DNA of 64,000 nucleotides from Terasakiella pusilla DSM 6293 (GCF_000688235.1 NZ_JHYO01000006.1:62001-126000); one strand, 5' to 3'; shown: positions 51,065-60,442, counted from the stretch's first letter. Notes: a model not told the origin generated them from the letters alone. A program made the numbers and translations.

Positions 51065-51856
51065 TTGTTTTTTTATCTGTCAAAGATATTGTGGTGGTTT
51101 GTCGCGCCGGGGAATATCCTTTTTGTTCTACTTTTAGCCGTAACCGCCGCTTTATTCTTGAAACAGCTAAAAGCGGCTAAAGTCCTATGTGCCAGTGCAG
51201 TTCTGTTTTATGTCGTGGTCGGCGCTTTGCCTACAGGGGTTTATCTTAAAAGCCTGTTGGAAAACAGGTTCCCTGTCCCGCAAGCAATGCCACAGAATAT
51301 CTCTGGCATTATCGTGCTGGGCGGGGCTGTGGATGTCTATATGACTGCTCAGCGTGGTATGCTCACCGTGAACGGTAACGCTGAACGTATCTTGTCACTC
51401 TATGATTTAGGGAAGAAATATCAGAACGTGCCTTTAATCTTTACGGGCGGTTCAGGACTTTTGGGGCATGATAACCTGCGTGAAGCACAAATGATCAAAC
51501 CTCTTTTGAAAGAGCTTGTCCCCAATCCTGATCGTTTGATTTTTGAAGATCAATCGCGCAATACCTATGAAAATGGCGTTTATACAAAAGCGATGTTGCC
51601 ACGGGGCGGGACAGGGCCATGGCTTTTGGTGACATCGGCCCGTCATATGCCGCGATCTGTGGCTGTTTTTCGCAAGCAAGGGATTTCTGTTTTACCCTAT
51701 CCTGTGGACTTTAGAACGGGGCCAGATCAGCATTTTAGCTTGTTTATAAATGTGGGTAGTGGAATGACCTTTTTCCAGCAAGCTCTTCACGAATGGTTAG
51801 GGCTTTTGGCTTACTATCTTACGGGTAAGACATCGGAGTTCTTTCCGTCACCCTAG
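51065..51856 (+). CDS. DUF218/ElyC-like membrane protein
   Basis: A 263-residue protein with two N-terminal membrane helices (about 8-30 and 38-60) and a periplasmic DUF218 domain (about 90-245), with ISGIIVLGGAVD, FTGGSG and LLVTSARHMPRS. Size and layout match E. coli ElyC, which protects peptidoglycan and lipid-carrier metabolism in the envelope. The start is TTG at 51065, placed by AGAGG eight bases upstream; the frame extends earlier only inside the preceding gene. The MltB-like transglycosylase gene follows 14 bp downstream, in keeping with a cell-wall role. Confidence 0.82.
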   Translation: MFFYLSKILWWFVAPGNILFVLLLAVTAALFLKQLKAAKVLCASAVLFYVVVGALPTGVYLKSLLENRFPVPQAMPQNISGIIVLGGAVDVYMTAQRGMLTVNGNAERILSLYDLGKKYQNVPLIFTGGSGLLGHDNLREAQMIKPLLKELVPNPDRLIFEDQSRNTYENGVYTKAMLPRGGTGPWLLVTSARHMPRSVAVFRKQGISVLPYPVDFRTGPDQHFSLFINVGSGMTFFQQALHEWLGLLAYYLTGKTSEFFPSP

Positions 51857-51870
51857 TAAATGAGGCTTAA

Positions 51871-53064
51871 ATGATTGATATGAAAAAACTTTTGAAGGTA
51901 ACGACGCTGGCAGGCACTTTAGCTTTTAGTAGTAGTCTCCCCGGTTACGCTCAAGAAACATATCAGTCCTGGTTGGATGGATTTCGTCAATCCGCTGCAA
52001 AAGCCGGAATTTCTGAAAAAACCCTCGATGCGACCCTGACCGGGTTGGAGCCAAACAAACGTGTTTTGGAACTGGATCGCCGTCAGCCGGAATTTTCGCT
52101 GACGTTTTGGAAATATCTAAATAACAGCATCTCAGAAACCCGTATTCAGCGGGGGCGTGAACTGTTGAAAGAACATGCTGCACTCTTTAATGAAGTGCAT
52201 CAAAAATACGGTGTTCAGCCGCGTTTTCTTGTGGCTTTTTGGGGGCTGGAAACTAATTTTGGGGACTATACAGGTGTCTTTCCTCTTATTCAGTCTTTGA
52301 CGACATTGGCGCATGATGAACGCCGCCGCGAGTTCTTTACAAGACAGTTGATGACGGCGCTTGAAATCATGGATCGGGGCGACATTCCTTATGATGTCAA
52401 GGCATCTTGGGCTGGAGCTATGGGGTATTGTCAGTTTATGCCGACCACCTACAAAGCCTATGCGGTTGATGGGGATGGGGATGGCAAGCGTAATATGTGG
52501 GAAAGTTTGCCCGACGTTTTCCATTCTGCTGCCAACTTCCTGTCGCAATCCGGGTGGCAAGCGGGGGAAACTTGGGGGCGTGAAGTCAAGTTACCTAAAG
52601 GGTTTAATCTGGACCTGACCGGTCTGGGGACGAAAAAGAACCTGACTGAATGGGCAAAGCTTGGGGTTAAGAATATCGACGGTAAAGGCCTGCCGACGGC
52701 AGATATGCAAGCCTCGCTGATCTTGCCGGCAGGATACAAAGGTCCGGCATTTTTGGTTTATGAAAACTTCCGCACGATTCTGGATTGGAACCGATCAAAC
52801 TTTTATGCCATCGCCGTCGGGCATCTGGCAGATCGTCTGGTCTGGAAAGGGCCGTTGCAAACACCACAGATCAAAGAAACGCCGCTGAGCCGCGCGCAAG
52901 TCTTAATGATTCAAGACCGTTTGAACAAAGAAGGGTTTGATGTGGGCAAGCCCGATGGCATTGCCGGATCACGTACCCGAAAAGCAATCAAGGCGTTTCA
53001 GAAGAAAGTCGGTGTTCCCGCTGATGGATATCCAAGCGTCGATCTTTTAAAATTATTGAAGTAA
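51871..53064 (+). CDS. Lytic murein transglycosylase (MltB family)
   Basis: A 397-residue exported enzyme. It has a signal peptide (cleavage after GYA, about residue 27), the SLT-2/MltB domain (about 30-320) with the catalytic glutamate Glu127 in WGLETNFG and GAMGYCQFMPTTY, and a C-terminal peptidoglycan-binding domain 1 (about 335-395). It cleaves glycan strands with formation of 1,6-anhydro ends. There is no lipobox, so it is soluble in the periplasm, unlike E. coli MltB. The second start ATG (MKK at residue 4) is also possible. It is followed by rlpA and dacA. Confidence 0.93.
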   Translation: MIDMKKLLKVTTLAGTLAFSSSLPGYAQETYQSWLDGFRQSAAKAGISEKTLDATLTGLEPNKRVLELDRRQPEFSLTFWKYLNNSISETRIQRGRELLKEHAALFNEVHQKYGVQPRFLVAFWGLETNFGDYTGVFPLIQSLTTLAHDERRREFFTRQLMTALEIMDRGDIPYDVKASWAGAMGYCQFMPTTYKAYAVDGDGDGKRNMWESLPDVFHSAANFLSQSGWQAGETWGREVKLPKGFNLDLTGLGTKKNLTEWAKLGVKNIDGKGLPTADMQASLILPAGYKGPAFLVYENFRTILDWNRSNFYAIAVGHLADRLVWKGPLQTPQIKETPLSRAQVLMIQDRLNKEGFDVGKPDGIAGSRTRKAIKAFQKKVGVPADGYPSVDLLKLLK

Positions 53065-53145
53065 GGTGGGGTTGAAGCAATGAGCTTGGGGCAGTATGCT
53101 GGGCAAATCATTCAGCCACGTGGATGGAAAAAAGGTTCCTTGAAG

Positions 53146-54132
53146 ATGAAGAAAATATTTAAACCTGCACATTGTGCTATGGGCCTGATGGCGGCGGTCT
53201 TTTTAAGCGGGTGTGCGGAAACGACCTTTTTATCCAGTTCCATTAAGCATGCGGGCAGCGACAAGCCCGTTGCCGGACATTATAAAGTGGGCAACCCTTA
53301 TCAGATTCAGGGTGTGTGGTATTACCCTGCAGAAGACTTTGAATATGTGGAAACCGGCATTGCTTCGTGGTATGGCCCTCAATTCCACGGTAAACCGACG
53401 GCGAATGGTGAAGTCTTTGACATGAACCAGGTCAGCGCAGCACATCGTACGCTGCCGTTACCGTCTTGGGTACGGGTCACCAACCTTGAAAATGGTCGTT
53501 CGCTGGAAGTGCGCGTCAATGACCGTGGACCGTTTGCGCATGGGCGTATTTTGGATATGTCGCGCCGGGGGGCGCAGCTGCTTGGGTTTGAAAAGCAGGG
53601 GACGGCCCGTGTGAAGGTGGAGATCTTGAAAGATCAGAGCCTCGCGTTGAAAAATTCGATGGTGAACCAGATTGCGGCGAAAGATTCTCCGATTAAATCA
53701 GCGGGGATGGCAAAGCCGCAGGTGAGTGCGCAGAGTTTGTCCGTGCCTGATGGGGGGAAAGCGGCAGCGCAACCAGCCCCCGTTCAAAGGCAGGTGATGG
53801 CATCTCCAGAGCCGATGGTGCAGACACCGACGCGTGAGCCACAGGTTCAGGCGATGTCAAACACTGTGCGCACGTTTCCCGTGTCTGAAACACAAATGTT
53901 TGTTCAGGCAGGCGCATTTTCAAAGTTTGAAAATGCCAACCGTGTAAAAGCATCGCTGGCTGCGGTCGGTGGTGATGTAGAAGTTTCGCAAGTTTTGGTG
54001 AATGGGCAGGATTTTTTTCGTGTCCGGGTCGGGCCGGTGCAAGATGTCGCACGAGCTGACCAAATCTTAGAAAATGTCATTCAGGCTGGGTATCCAGCAG
54101 CAAAAATTATCGTAGAAAAAGGAAAAGGCTAA
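53146..54132 (+). CDS. rlpA: Septal lytic transglycosylase lipoprotein RlpA
   Basis: A 328-residue lipoprotein: signal ending in LSGC (Cys23), a double-psi beta-barrel (about 85-180) with GIASWYGPQFHG and the catalytic region VRVNDRGPF, a long low-complexity linker, and a C-terminal SPOR domain (about 250-328, QMFVQAGAFSKFENA core VQAGAFSKF). RlpA cleaves stem-less glycan at the septum and helps daughter cells part. I use the ATG at 53146, which gives a normal lipoprotein signal; ATG 53080 has a better ribosome site (GGTGGGG) and would add 22 residues before it. The dacA gene starts after 1 bp. Confidence 0.9.
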   Translation: MKKIFKPAHCAMGLMAAVFLSGCAETTFLSSSIKHAGSDKPVAGHYKVGNPYQIQGVWYYPAEDFEYVETGIASWYGPQFHGKPTANGEVFDMNQVSAAHRTLPLPSWVRVTNLENGRSLEVRVNDRGPFAHGRILDMSRRGAQLLGFEKQGTARVKVEILKDQSLALKNSMVNQIAAKDSPIKSAGMAKPQVSAQSLSVPDGGKAAAQPAPVQRQVMASPEPMVQTPTREPQVQAMSNTVRTFPVSETQMFVQAGAFSKFENANRVKASLAAVGGDVEVSQVLVNGQDFFRVRVGPVQDVARADQILENVIQAGYPAAKIIVEKGKG

Positions 54133-54133
54133 A

Positions 54134-55282
54134 ATGGGTTTGCGTAAGACTTTACTGGCAACCGCTTTTGCAGCTTCAATTGTAACAACGCAGGCGTACG
54201 CAATCGATACAACCGCCCGCGAAGCCTATATGGTGGACATGAAAACAGGACATATCCTGTTGGAAAAGGACGCGGAAGTATCTATGCCACCCGCATCTAT
54301 GAGCAAACTGATGACATTATATCTGGTGTTTGATCGACTGAAAGATGGTCGTTTGTCATTGGATGATGAATTTACCGTCTCTGAAAGAGCCTGGCGTGAA
54401 GGTGGGGCAGCATCCGGCAGTTCGACGATGTTTTTGGAACCGCGTCAGAAGGTCCGTGTTGAGGATTTGATCAAAGGGATCATTATCCAGTCCGGGAATG
54501 ATGCGTGTATCGTTGTTGCTGAAGCACTTGCTGGTTCTGAAAAGAACTTCGCTATTGAAATGACGGAAAAAGCCCGTGAACTGGGGATGGAAAATTCTAC
54601 CTTTGCCAACGCAACAGGCTGGCCCGATCCGGGTCAACGTATGACCGCGCATGATCTGGCGATTTTGGCTAAGTCCTTGATTTCTGAATTTCCGGAATAT
54701 TACAAATTTTTCGCAGAGAAAAACTTTGAATATAATGGCATTCGACAAAGCAACCGTAACCCGTTGTTGTTCAAAACCATGGGTGCAGATGGCCTGAAAA
54801 CAGGTCATACGTCTGAGGCGGGCTACGGTCTGACATCTTCGGCAATCCGTGATGGTCGCCGCTTGATTTTGGTGGTGAATGGTTTGAACAGTGTGCGTGC
54901 GCGCTCAGCTGAGTCAGAACGTCTGATCGAGTGGGGCTTCCGCGAGTTTAACAACTATTCGCTCTTTAAAAAGGGGCAGGAAGTTTCTTCGGCGGAACTA
55001 TGGTTGTCCGATAGACAGAGTGTCGGTCTTGTGATCGATCAGGATGTTGAAATCACCCTGCCACGCAAAAGCCGCCGCGATATGAAAGTCACCGTTCAAT
55101 ATGATGGTCCGATCCCCGCACCGATTACCAAAGGTCAGGAATTGGCAAAAGTTGTGATCAGTGCACCGGATGTGGAAAGCATCACCATTCCGCTGTATGC
55201 AGCAGAAGAAGCAGGGCGCCTTGGCTTTGTCGGGCGTTTAGGGGCTGCCCTTAAATCCATTATCTGGGGCGTAACCGGATAA
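54134..55282 (+). CDS. dacA: D-alanyl-D-alanine carboxypeptidase DacA (PBP5/6 type)
   Basis: A 382-residue S11 penicillin-binding protein. It has a signal peptide (cleavage after AYA, about residue 23), active-site SMSK (Ser55, Lys58), SGN (120-122) and KTGHT (about 222-226), and the C-terminal PBP5 domain with an amphipathic end (GRLGAALKSIIWGV) for membrane binding. It removes the terminal D-alanine from peptidoglycan pentapeptides over the whole wall, unlike the SPOR-tailed enzyme at 28.9-30.1 kb. It lies between rlpA (1-bp gap) and tmk (1-base overlap, TAATG). Confidence 0.95.
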   Translation: MGLRKTLLATAFAASIVTTQAYAIDTTAREAYMVDMKTGHILLEKDAEVSMPPASMSKLMTLYLVFDRLKDGRLSLDDEFTVSERAWREGGAASGSSTMFLEPRQKVRVEDLIKGIIIQSGNDACIVVAEALAGSEKNFAIEMTEKARELGMENSTFANATGWPDPGQRMTAHDLAILAKSLISEFPEYYKFFAEKNFEYNGIRQSNRNPLLFKTMGADGLKTGHTSEAGYGLTSSAIRDGRRLILVVNGLNSVRARSAESERLIEWGFREFNNYSLFKKGQEVSSAELWLSDRQSVGLVIDQDVEITLPRKSRRDMKVTVQYDGPIPAPITKGQELAKVVISAPDVESITIPLYAAEEAGRLGFVGRLGAALKSIIWGVTG

Positions 55283-55923
55283 TGGTCAAAGGGCGTTTTA
55301 TTACCCTTGAAGGCGGGGAAGGGTCAGGCAAAAGCACCCAGACCCGCTTGTTAAAAGAACAGCTTGAAAAACAAGGTCTGGACGTAGTCCTGACGCGCGA
55401 ACCCGGTGGCAGCCAAGGGGCGGAGGAAATTCGCAATCTTTTGGTCAATGGCGATGTGGCGCGTTGGGATGGCATGACGGAGGCTTTGTTGAATTTTGCC
55501 GCACGTCGTGATCATCTGGTCAAGACGGTCTGGCCTGCGCTTGAGGCAGGCAAATGGGTGATCTCAGATCGATTTGCCGACTCAACTATTGCCTATCAAG
55601 GTTATGGGCATGGTCTTGATCTAAAATCACTCTACCAATTGTGGGACGTGGCGGTTGATGGGTTTAAACCGGATTTGACGTTCGTGTTGAATTTGCCCGT
55701 GGCAACAGGCCTTGCTCGCGCTTTGGGGCGTGGGGCGGGGGAAGATCGCTACGAAAAAATGCAGATGCAATTTCACCAAAGCCTGCAAACGGGCTTCCTT
55801 GAAATTGCGAAAAACGACCCTGAACGGTGTTGTGTGATTGATGCCAATCGTGCCATCGAAGAAATTCAGCAGGACTTGATGACACATTTGCGTGCGCGTC
55901 TGGGGCTTGAATCTAATGTCTGA
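55282..55923 (+). CDS. tmk: Thymidylate kinase
   Basis: A 213-residue dTMP kinase. It has the P-loop LEGGEGSGKST (residues 9-19), TREPGGSQGAEEIR with the DR/TREPG substrate motif, and SDRFADSTIAYQGYGHG (core DRFADSTIAYQG). It phosphorylates dTMP to dTDP for DNA synthesis. Its start overlaps the dacA stop by one base, and its stop overlaps holB by 8 bases, giving the conserved dacA-tmk-holB-metG-tatD order of alphaproteobacteria. Confidence 0.97.
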   Translation: MVKGRFITLEGGEGSGKSTQTRLLKEQLEKQGLDVVLTREPGGSQGAEEIRNLLVNGDVARWDGMTEALLNFAARRDHLVKTVWPALEAGKWVISDRFADSTIAYQGYGHGLDLKSLYQLWDVAVDGFKPDLTFVLNLPVATGLARALGRGAGEDRYEKMQMQFHQSLQTGFLEIAKNDPERCCVIDANRAIEEIQQDLMTHLRARLGLESNV

Positions 55924-57028
55924 CACCACGCGTTTAGAACCAAAAACAACGCCTGACCTGATTGGTCATGATGAGGCGGAAAAGACGCTGCTGGAAAGCT
56001 ATAATTCTGGCCGGATGCATCATGCGTGGTTAATCACAGGACCGCGCGGGATTGGTAAAGCAACGCTTGCCTATCGCTTTGCCCGTTTTTTGTTGAAGCA
56101 CGGTAAAGACCATCAGGAAGATGGTGGCGGCCTGTTTGGTGAAGCCTTACCCGCCGCAGAACCCGATAGCCTGTATGTCTCCCCCGAAGACCCTGTATTT
56201 CGTCGCCTTGCAGCGGGTGGTCATGCGGATTTAATGACCATTGAACGCGAGTTTGACGAAAAGAAAAACCGTTTTAAAGGTCAGATCGGTGTGGACCGCG
56301 TGCGCGGGGTAGGGGCATTCCTTGGGAAAACCTCTGCCGAAGGCGGGTGGCGTGTCGTTGTGATCGATGCGGCTGATGAAATGAACCGAAATTCCGCGAA
56401 CGCTGTTTTAAAAGTGTTGGAAGAGCCGCCACAGCAGGCGGTGCTTTTGTTGTTGGCTCACAATCCGGGGCGATTGCTCCCGACGATCCGGTCCCGATGC
56501 CGGACCTTGACCCTGAATAGCCTGAGTGATGATATTATCGTGGATTTGATGGCAAAACATGCCCCCGATTCGTCACCGGATGAGGCCTTGGGGCTTGCAA
56601 AGCTGGCTGAAGGCAGCTTTGGGAGAGCGCTTTCTCTCTATGAAGAAGGCGGCTTGGACCTGCATAAAGAGCTGGTGTCATTGCTGGCCACCTTGCCGCA
56701 ATTGGACGTGGAAGCCTTGCATAAGCTAGGGGATAAGATGGCTCGTGCGGGGGCTGACGACGCTTTTCGCACCCTTGGCGATTTGCTGAGGTGGTGGTTA
56801 GGACGCTTGATCTCACAAGGCGCACGCGCTAAGACCTCAGGGCTTGGCTTAAGCGAAGCGGAAGATGCTTTGATGCTGCGTATCCTGCACGGCAGTGATA
56901 TGAACAAGCTGATGGACGTTTGGGGCAAAATCGGCTCCTTGTTCGATCAGGCACAAAGCGGCAACCTTGATCGCAAGCAAGCTTTACTTAATTCGTTTCT
57001 CGCCCTTGAAGGGGCGGTGAAGCGCTAG
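55916..57028 (+). CDS. holB: DNA polymerase III delta-prime subunit
   Basis: A 370-residue clamp-loader subunit of the AAA+ family. It has HHAWLITGPRGIGKATLAYRFAR (core GPRGIGKAT; a Walker-A-like loop), DAADEMNRNSANAVLKVLEEPP (core NANAV-type sensor region AVLKVLEEPP) and TIRSRCRTL with the arginine of the SRC motif. It helps load the sliding clamp onto DNA. The ATG at 55916 overlaps the tmk stop (ATGTCTGA); the frame extends slightly further upstream inside tmk. metG follows 39 bp downstream with GGAG before its ATG. Confidence 0.95.
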   Translation: MSDTTRLEPKTTPDLIGHDEAEKTLLESYNSGRMHHAWLITGPRGIGKATLAYRFARFLLKHGKDHQEDGGGLFGEALPAAEPDSLYVSPEDPVFRRLAAGGHADLMTIEREFDEKKNRFKGQIGVDRVRGVGAFLGKTSAEGGWRVVVIDAADEMNRNSANAVLKVLEEPPQQAVLLLLAHNPGRLLPTIRSRCRTLTLNSLSDDIIVDLMAKHAPDSSPDEALGLAKLAEGSFGRALSLYEEGGLDLHKELVSLLATLPQLDVEALHKLGDKMARAGADDAFRTLGDLLRWWLGRLISQGARAKTSGLGLSEAEDALMLRILHGSDMNKLMDVWGKIGSLFDQAQSGNLDRKQALLNSFLALEGAVKR

Positions 57029-57067
57029 AACAAATAATTTTAATTCTTTTTCAGTGCGGAGAGACCC

Positions 57068-58795
57068 ATGACGGGATCGACACCTTTTTACATCACAACG
57101 CCCATTTATTATGTGAACGATAAACCTCATATCGGTCATGCCTACACGTCTTTGGCCTGTGATGTGATGGCCCGCTTTAAGCGTTTGGACGGATATGACG
57201 TCAAGTTTTTGACGGGTACAGACGAACATGGTCAGAAGGTTGAAAATTCCGCCAACGCAAAAGGTGTGGACCCGCAAAGTTTCACCGATGGTGTGTCGCA
57301 GAACTTCCGAGACCTCGCGGCCTTCATGGGCTACACCAACGATGACTTTATCCGCACAACTGAAGAACGTCACATGGTTTCCTGTCAGGCGCTTTGGCAA
57401 AAACTGCTGGAGAATGGCGACATTTATTTGGGGGCTTACGAAGGTTGGTACGCGGTCCGTGACGAAGCTTTCTACACTGAAGATGAAACCGAGAAAAAGC
57501 CGGATGGCACCCGCGTTGCCAAAGCAAGCGGTGCGGAAGTGGCATGGATGGAAGAACCAAGCTACTTTTTCCGATTATCGGCATGGCAAGACAAGCTGTT
57601 GGCGTTTTACGAAGCCAACCCTGACTTTATCTTGCCGAAATCACGCCGCAATGAAGTACTGAGCTTTGTAAAAGGCGGTTTGCAAGACCTTTCCGTCTCC
57701 AGAACGACGTTCAAATGGGGCGTGCCTGTCCCGAATGACGATGCACATATTATGTATGTGTGGCTGGATGCCTTGACCAACTACATCACGGCCTGTGGTT
57801 ATCCGGATACAAATAACGAACAGTATCAAAAATATTGGCCAGCAGATGTGCATATGGTGGGCAAAGATATTCTGCGCTTCCATGCTGTTTACTGGCCCGC
57901 TTTCTTGATGGCAGCCGACCTGCCGACGCCGAAACGGGTCTTTGCCCATGGTTGGTGGACAAACGAAGGCCAGAAGATTTCCAAATCTTTGGGCAATGTG
58001 ATTGATCCGATTGATCTGGTGAACAAGTACGGTCTGGATCAGGTCCGTTACTTCCTGCTGCGCGAAGTGCCGTTTGGCAATGATGGGGATTTTGCCCATT
58101 CCGCGATGGTGACACGCATGAACAGCGAGCTGGCAAACGATCTGGGCAACCTGTCGCAGCGCGTCCTGTCTATGGTTGTTAAAAACTGTGACGGCGTTAT
58201 CCCGACACCGGGTGATTATACCGCAGAAGACCGCGCGATGCTGGATCAGGCTTATGGTCTGCTGGGCAAGGTACGTGCACAAATCGATGTGCAGTCTTTT
58301 AGCGATGCGATTGAAACAATCTGGCAAGTGGTCCGTGCGTCCAACGCTTATGTGGACCAGCAGGCCCCGTGGAAACTCAAGAAAGAAGATCCGGCCCGTA
58401 TGGCAACGGTCTTGTATGTCTTGGCAGAAACGATCCGTAATATCGCGCTGTTACTGCAACCTTTGATGCCGACAAGCATGGATAAGATGCTCGGCCTGTT
58501 GGAGATTGCTGAAGGGGATCGCAGCTTTGCTTTCTGTGGCGAAGCGGGTGCCTTGAAACCAGGCACAGCGCTTGAGCAGCCGGAAGGGGTTTTCCCGCGC
58601 TTTATCGATCATGAAGAACTGGATAAGTCCTATACGGGCGATGAAGGGTCTTTCATGATCAAGCGTGCTTTGCGTCAGAACCCGAAAACAAAAGAAACCG
58701 TTTTCGAAATCCTGCGCGACAATGGCACTGTTGAAGAGTTGCTGTCCACTGATCTGGACAAGGCGAAAGAGAAGGGGGCTTTGACGCAAGTCTAA
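57068..58795 (+). CDS. metG: Methionyl-tRNA synthetase
   Basis: A 575-residue class I aminoacyl-tRNA synthetase. The HIGH motif is in KPHIGHAYTS (residues 17-26), and the KMSKS motif is the variant GQKISKSLGN (about 303-312). The anticodon-binding helical domain follows, with NELANDLGNLSQR. There is no C-terminal dimerisation/tRNA-binding domain, as usual for the short alphaproteobacterial form, although 575 aa is longer than the typical 515-520. The extra residues lie at the C-terminus. It charges initiator and elongator tRNA-Met. Confidence 0.96.
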   Translation: MTGSTPFYITTPIYYVNDKPHIGHAYTSLACDVMARFKRLDGYDVKFLTGTDEHGQKVENSANAKGVDPQSFTDGVSQNFRDLAAFMGYTNDDFIRTTEERHMVSCQALWQKLLENGDIYLGAYEGWYAVRDEAFYTEDETEKKPDGTRVAKASGAEVAWMEEPSYFFRLSAWQDKLLAFYEANPDFILPKSRRNEVLSFVKGGLQDLSVSRTTFKWGVPVPNDDAHIMYVWLDALTNYITACGYPDTNNEQYQKYWPADVHMVGKDILRFHAVYWPAFLMAADLPTPKRVFAHGWWTNEGQKISKSLGNVIDPIDLVNKYGLDQVRYFLLREVPFGNDGDFAHSAMVTRMNSELANDLGNLSQRVLSMVVKNCDGVIPTPGDYTAEDRAMLDQAYGLLGKVRAQIDVQSFSDAIETIWQVVRASNAYVDQQAPWKLKKEDPARMATVLYVLAETIRNIALLLQPLMPTSMDKMLGLLEIAEGDRSFAFCGEAGALKPGTALEQPEGVFPRFIDHEELDKSYTGDEGSFMIKRALRQNPKTKETVFEILRDNGTVEELLSTDLDKAKEKGALTQV

Positions 58796-58806
58796 GCCGT
58801 TTGACC

Positions 58807-59586
58807 ATGCTAGTTGATAGTCATTGCCATCTGGACTTCCCGGAATTTGAGGAAGATTTTGATGAGGTTTTAGCGCGCGCACACGAGGCGGGCGTTAAAA
58901 CTATGATGACCATTTGTACCTATGTCACAAAGTTTGATCAGGTACATGCCATCGCTCAAAAATATGACAATATCTACTGTACCATCGGTATTCACCCCCA
59001 TAATGCGGATAGTGAACCGGTGGTCAGCGTGGCGGATTTAACCGGTCCGGCAGCGTCAGAAAAAGTCATTGGATTTGGGGAAACCGGGCTGGATTATTTC
59101 TATGAACACAGCCCGCGTCAAATCCAGCAAGATCAGTTCCGCACGCATATTCAGGCGGCGCGGGAACTGGACTTGCCAGTGATCATCCATACCCGTGAGG
59201 CCGAAGAAGATACCTTACGGATCATTGAAGAAGAAATGGCGTATGCCCCTTTTAAAGGGCTGATCCATTGTTTCTCAGCCTCCAAGGAATTTGCGGATAA
59301 AATGGTGGCGTTGGGGCTTTATATCTCTATTTCCGGCATTGTAACGTTTAAGAAAGCAGATGCCGTGCGCGAGGCTATCAGGGATGTGCCGCTGGATCGC
59401 CTGTTGGTGGAAACCGATGCGCCTTATCTAGCCCCGATCCCCAAGCGGGGTAAACGCAATGAGCCAGCCTATACAGCCTATACATCGGCAAAACTGGCGG
59501 AAGTCAAAGGTGTGAGTGAAGAGGTTATGGCGAAGCAATCAACCGAAAACTTCTTTACACTCTTTACTAAAGCGAAACGAGTTTGA
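58807..59586 (+). CDS. tatD: TatD family metal-dependent hydrolase/DNase
   Basis: A 259-residue TIM-barrel hydrolase. It has the N-terminal HCH metal motif (VDSHCHLD), IGIHPHNAD, GFGETGLDYF, VIIHTREAEED, LIHCFSAS and VETDAPYLAP, all TatD metal ligands in order. TatD/YcfH enzymes are 3'-5' exonucleases or DNA-repair related. The ATG at 58807 lies 11 bases after the metG stop. Its stop is three bases before the start of the following PhnP-like gene, so translation is closely coupled. Confidence 0.95.
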   Translation: MLVDSHCHLDFPEFEEDFDEVLARAHEAGVKTMMTICTYVTKFDQVHAIAQKYDNIYCTIGIHPHNADSEPVVSVADLTGPAASEKVIGFGETGLDYFYEHSPRQIQQDQFRTHIQAARELDLPVIIHTREAEEDTLRIIEEEMAYAPFKGLIHCFSASKEFADKMVALGLYISISGIVTFKKADAVREAIRDVPLDRLLVETDAPYLAPIPKRGKRNEPAYTAYTSAKLAEVKGVSEEVMAKQSTENFFTLFTKAKRV

Positions 59587-59588
59587 CG

Positions 59589-60362
59589 ATGAAAGTTACG
59601 ATCCTGGGCTGCGGCCCGTCAGGTGGCGTCCCCGGGATCGGGAACTATTGGGGCAAGTGCGACCCCGACAATCCAAAAAATCGACGAAGTAGACCATCTG
59701 TTTTTATAGAATCTGACTCCCTATCTCTACTAGTAGACACTAGCCCTGACGTGCGAGAGCAGCTTTTAAAAGCGAATGTCGAGCGGCTGGATGCGGTGCT
59801 TTATACTCATGGCCATGCGGATCATTTGCATGGGATTGATGACCTGCGCAGCATCAATAGAATGCAAAACGCGGCACTGCCGATCTATCTCAATCAAGAA
59901 ACATTGGATCATATTCAGCAGCGTTTTGGATATGTGCTGGAGCCTTTGGCAGAAGGTGCCGATGTGTTTTACAAGCCGGTGCTGACTCCAAACCTGATTG
60001 CCTCAGGTCAGGCTTTTGAGGTTGCAGGTCAGGCCATCATGCCGATTGTGCAGGATCATGGCTATTGCGAGACAATCGGATACCGGATCGGGGATTTTGC
60101 TTATTCGACCGATGTGGTTGATATGCCTGAGGCGAGTTTTAAGCTGCTGGAGGGCGTCAAGACGTGGGTGATCGGTACATTGGTCGATTTTCCGCATCAG
60201 ACGCATGCAGACGTGGAAAAGGCGCTGAAATGGATTGAACGCATTAAACCGGATAGGGCGTTTCTGACGCATCTGGGCACGGCGTTGGATTATGACGACC
60301 TTTGTCGGGTTTTACCGTCCCATGTCAGGCCATGTTCTGACGGTCTGGTGATCACGTGCTAA
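59589..60362 (+). CDS. PhnP-like metallo-beta-lactamase fold hydrolase
   Basis: A 257-residue MBL-fold protein of the PhnP/lipoyltransferase-associated type. It has LGCGPSGGVPGIG at the N-terminus, the metal motif THGHADHLHGIDD (residues about 75-87), and further ligand histidines near the C-terminal FLTHLGTALDYDD. PhnP is a cyclic phosphodiesterase, but members next to tatD have no fixed function. The bases 59682-59744 use rare codons (CGA, AGA, ATA, CTA) unlike the rest of the gene and its neighbours. It closes the long run of plus-strand genes; a terminator follows. Confidence 0.87.
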   Translation: MKVTILGCGPSGGVPGIGNYWGKCDPDNPKNRRSRPSVFIESDSLSLLVDTSPDVREQLLKANVERLDAVLYTHGHADHLHGIDDLRSINRMQNAALPIYLNQETLDHIQQRFGYVLEPLAEGADVFYKPVLTPNLIASGQAFEVAGQAIMPIVQDHGYCETIGYRIGDFAYSTDVVDMPEASFKLLEGVKTWVIGTLVDFPHQTHADVEKALKWIERIKPDRAFLTHLGTALDYDDLCRVLPSHVRPCSDGLVITC

Positions 60363-60413
60363 CATCACTTTGATGATGTCGATTTGATAAGAATCAGTGA
60401 ATTGAGTTTAGAT

Positions 60414-60442
60414 GGCTCCCTTGAAAAAAGGGGGCCTTTTTT
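60414..60442 (+). terminator. Rho-independent terminator ending the tatD/PhnP-like run
   Basis: GGCTCCC pairs with GGGGGCC (7 bp, one T-G pair) around a 9-base loop and is followed by TTTTTTGT. It lies about 50 bases past the PhnP-like stop. Confidence 0.82.
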
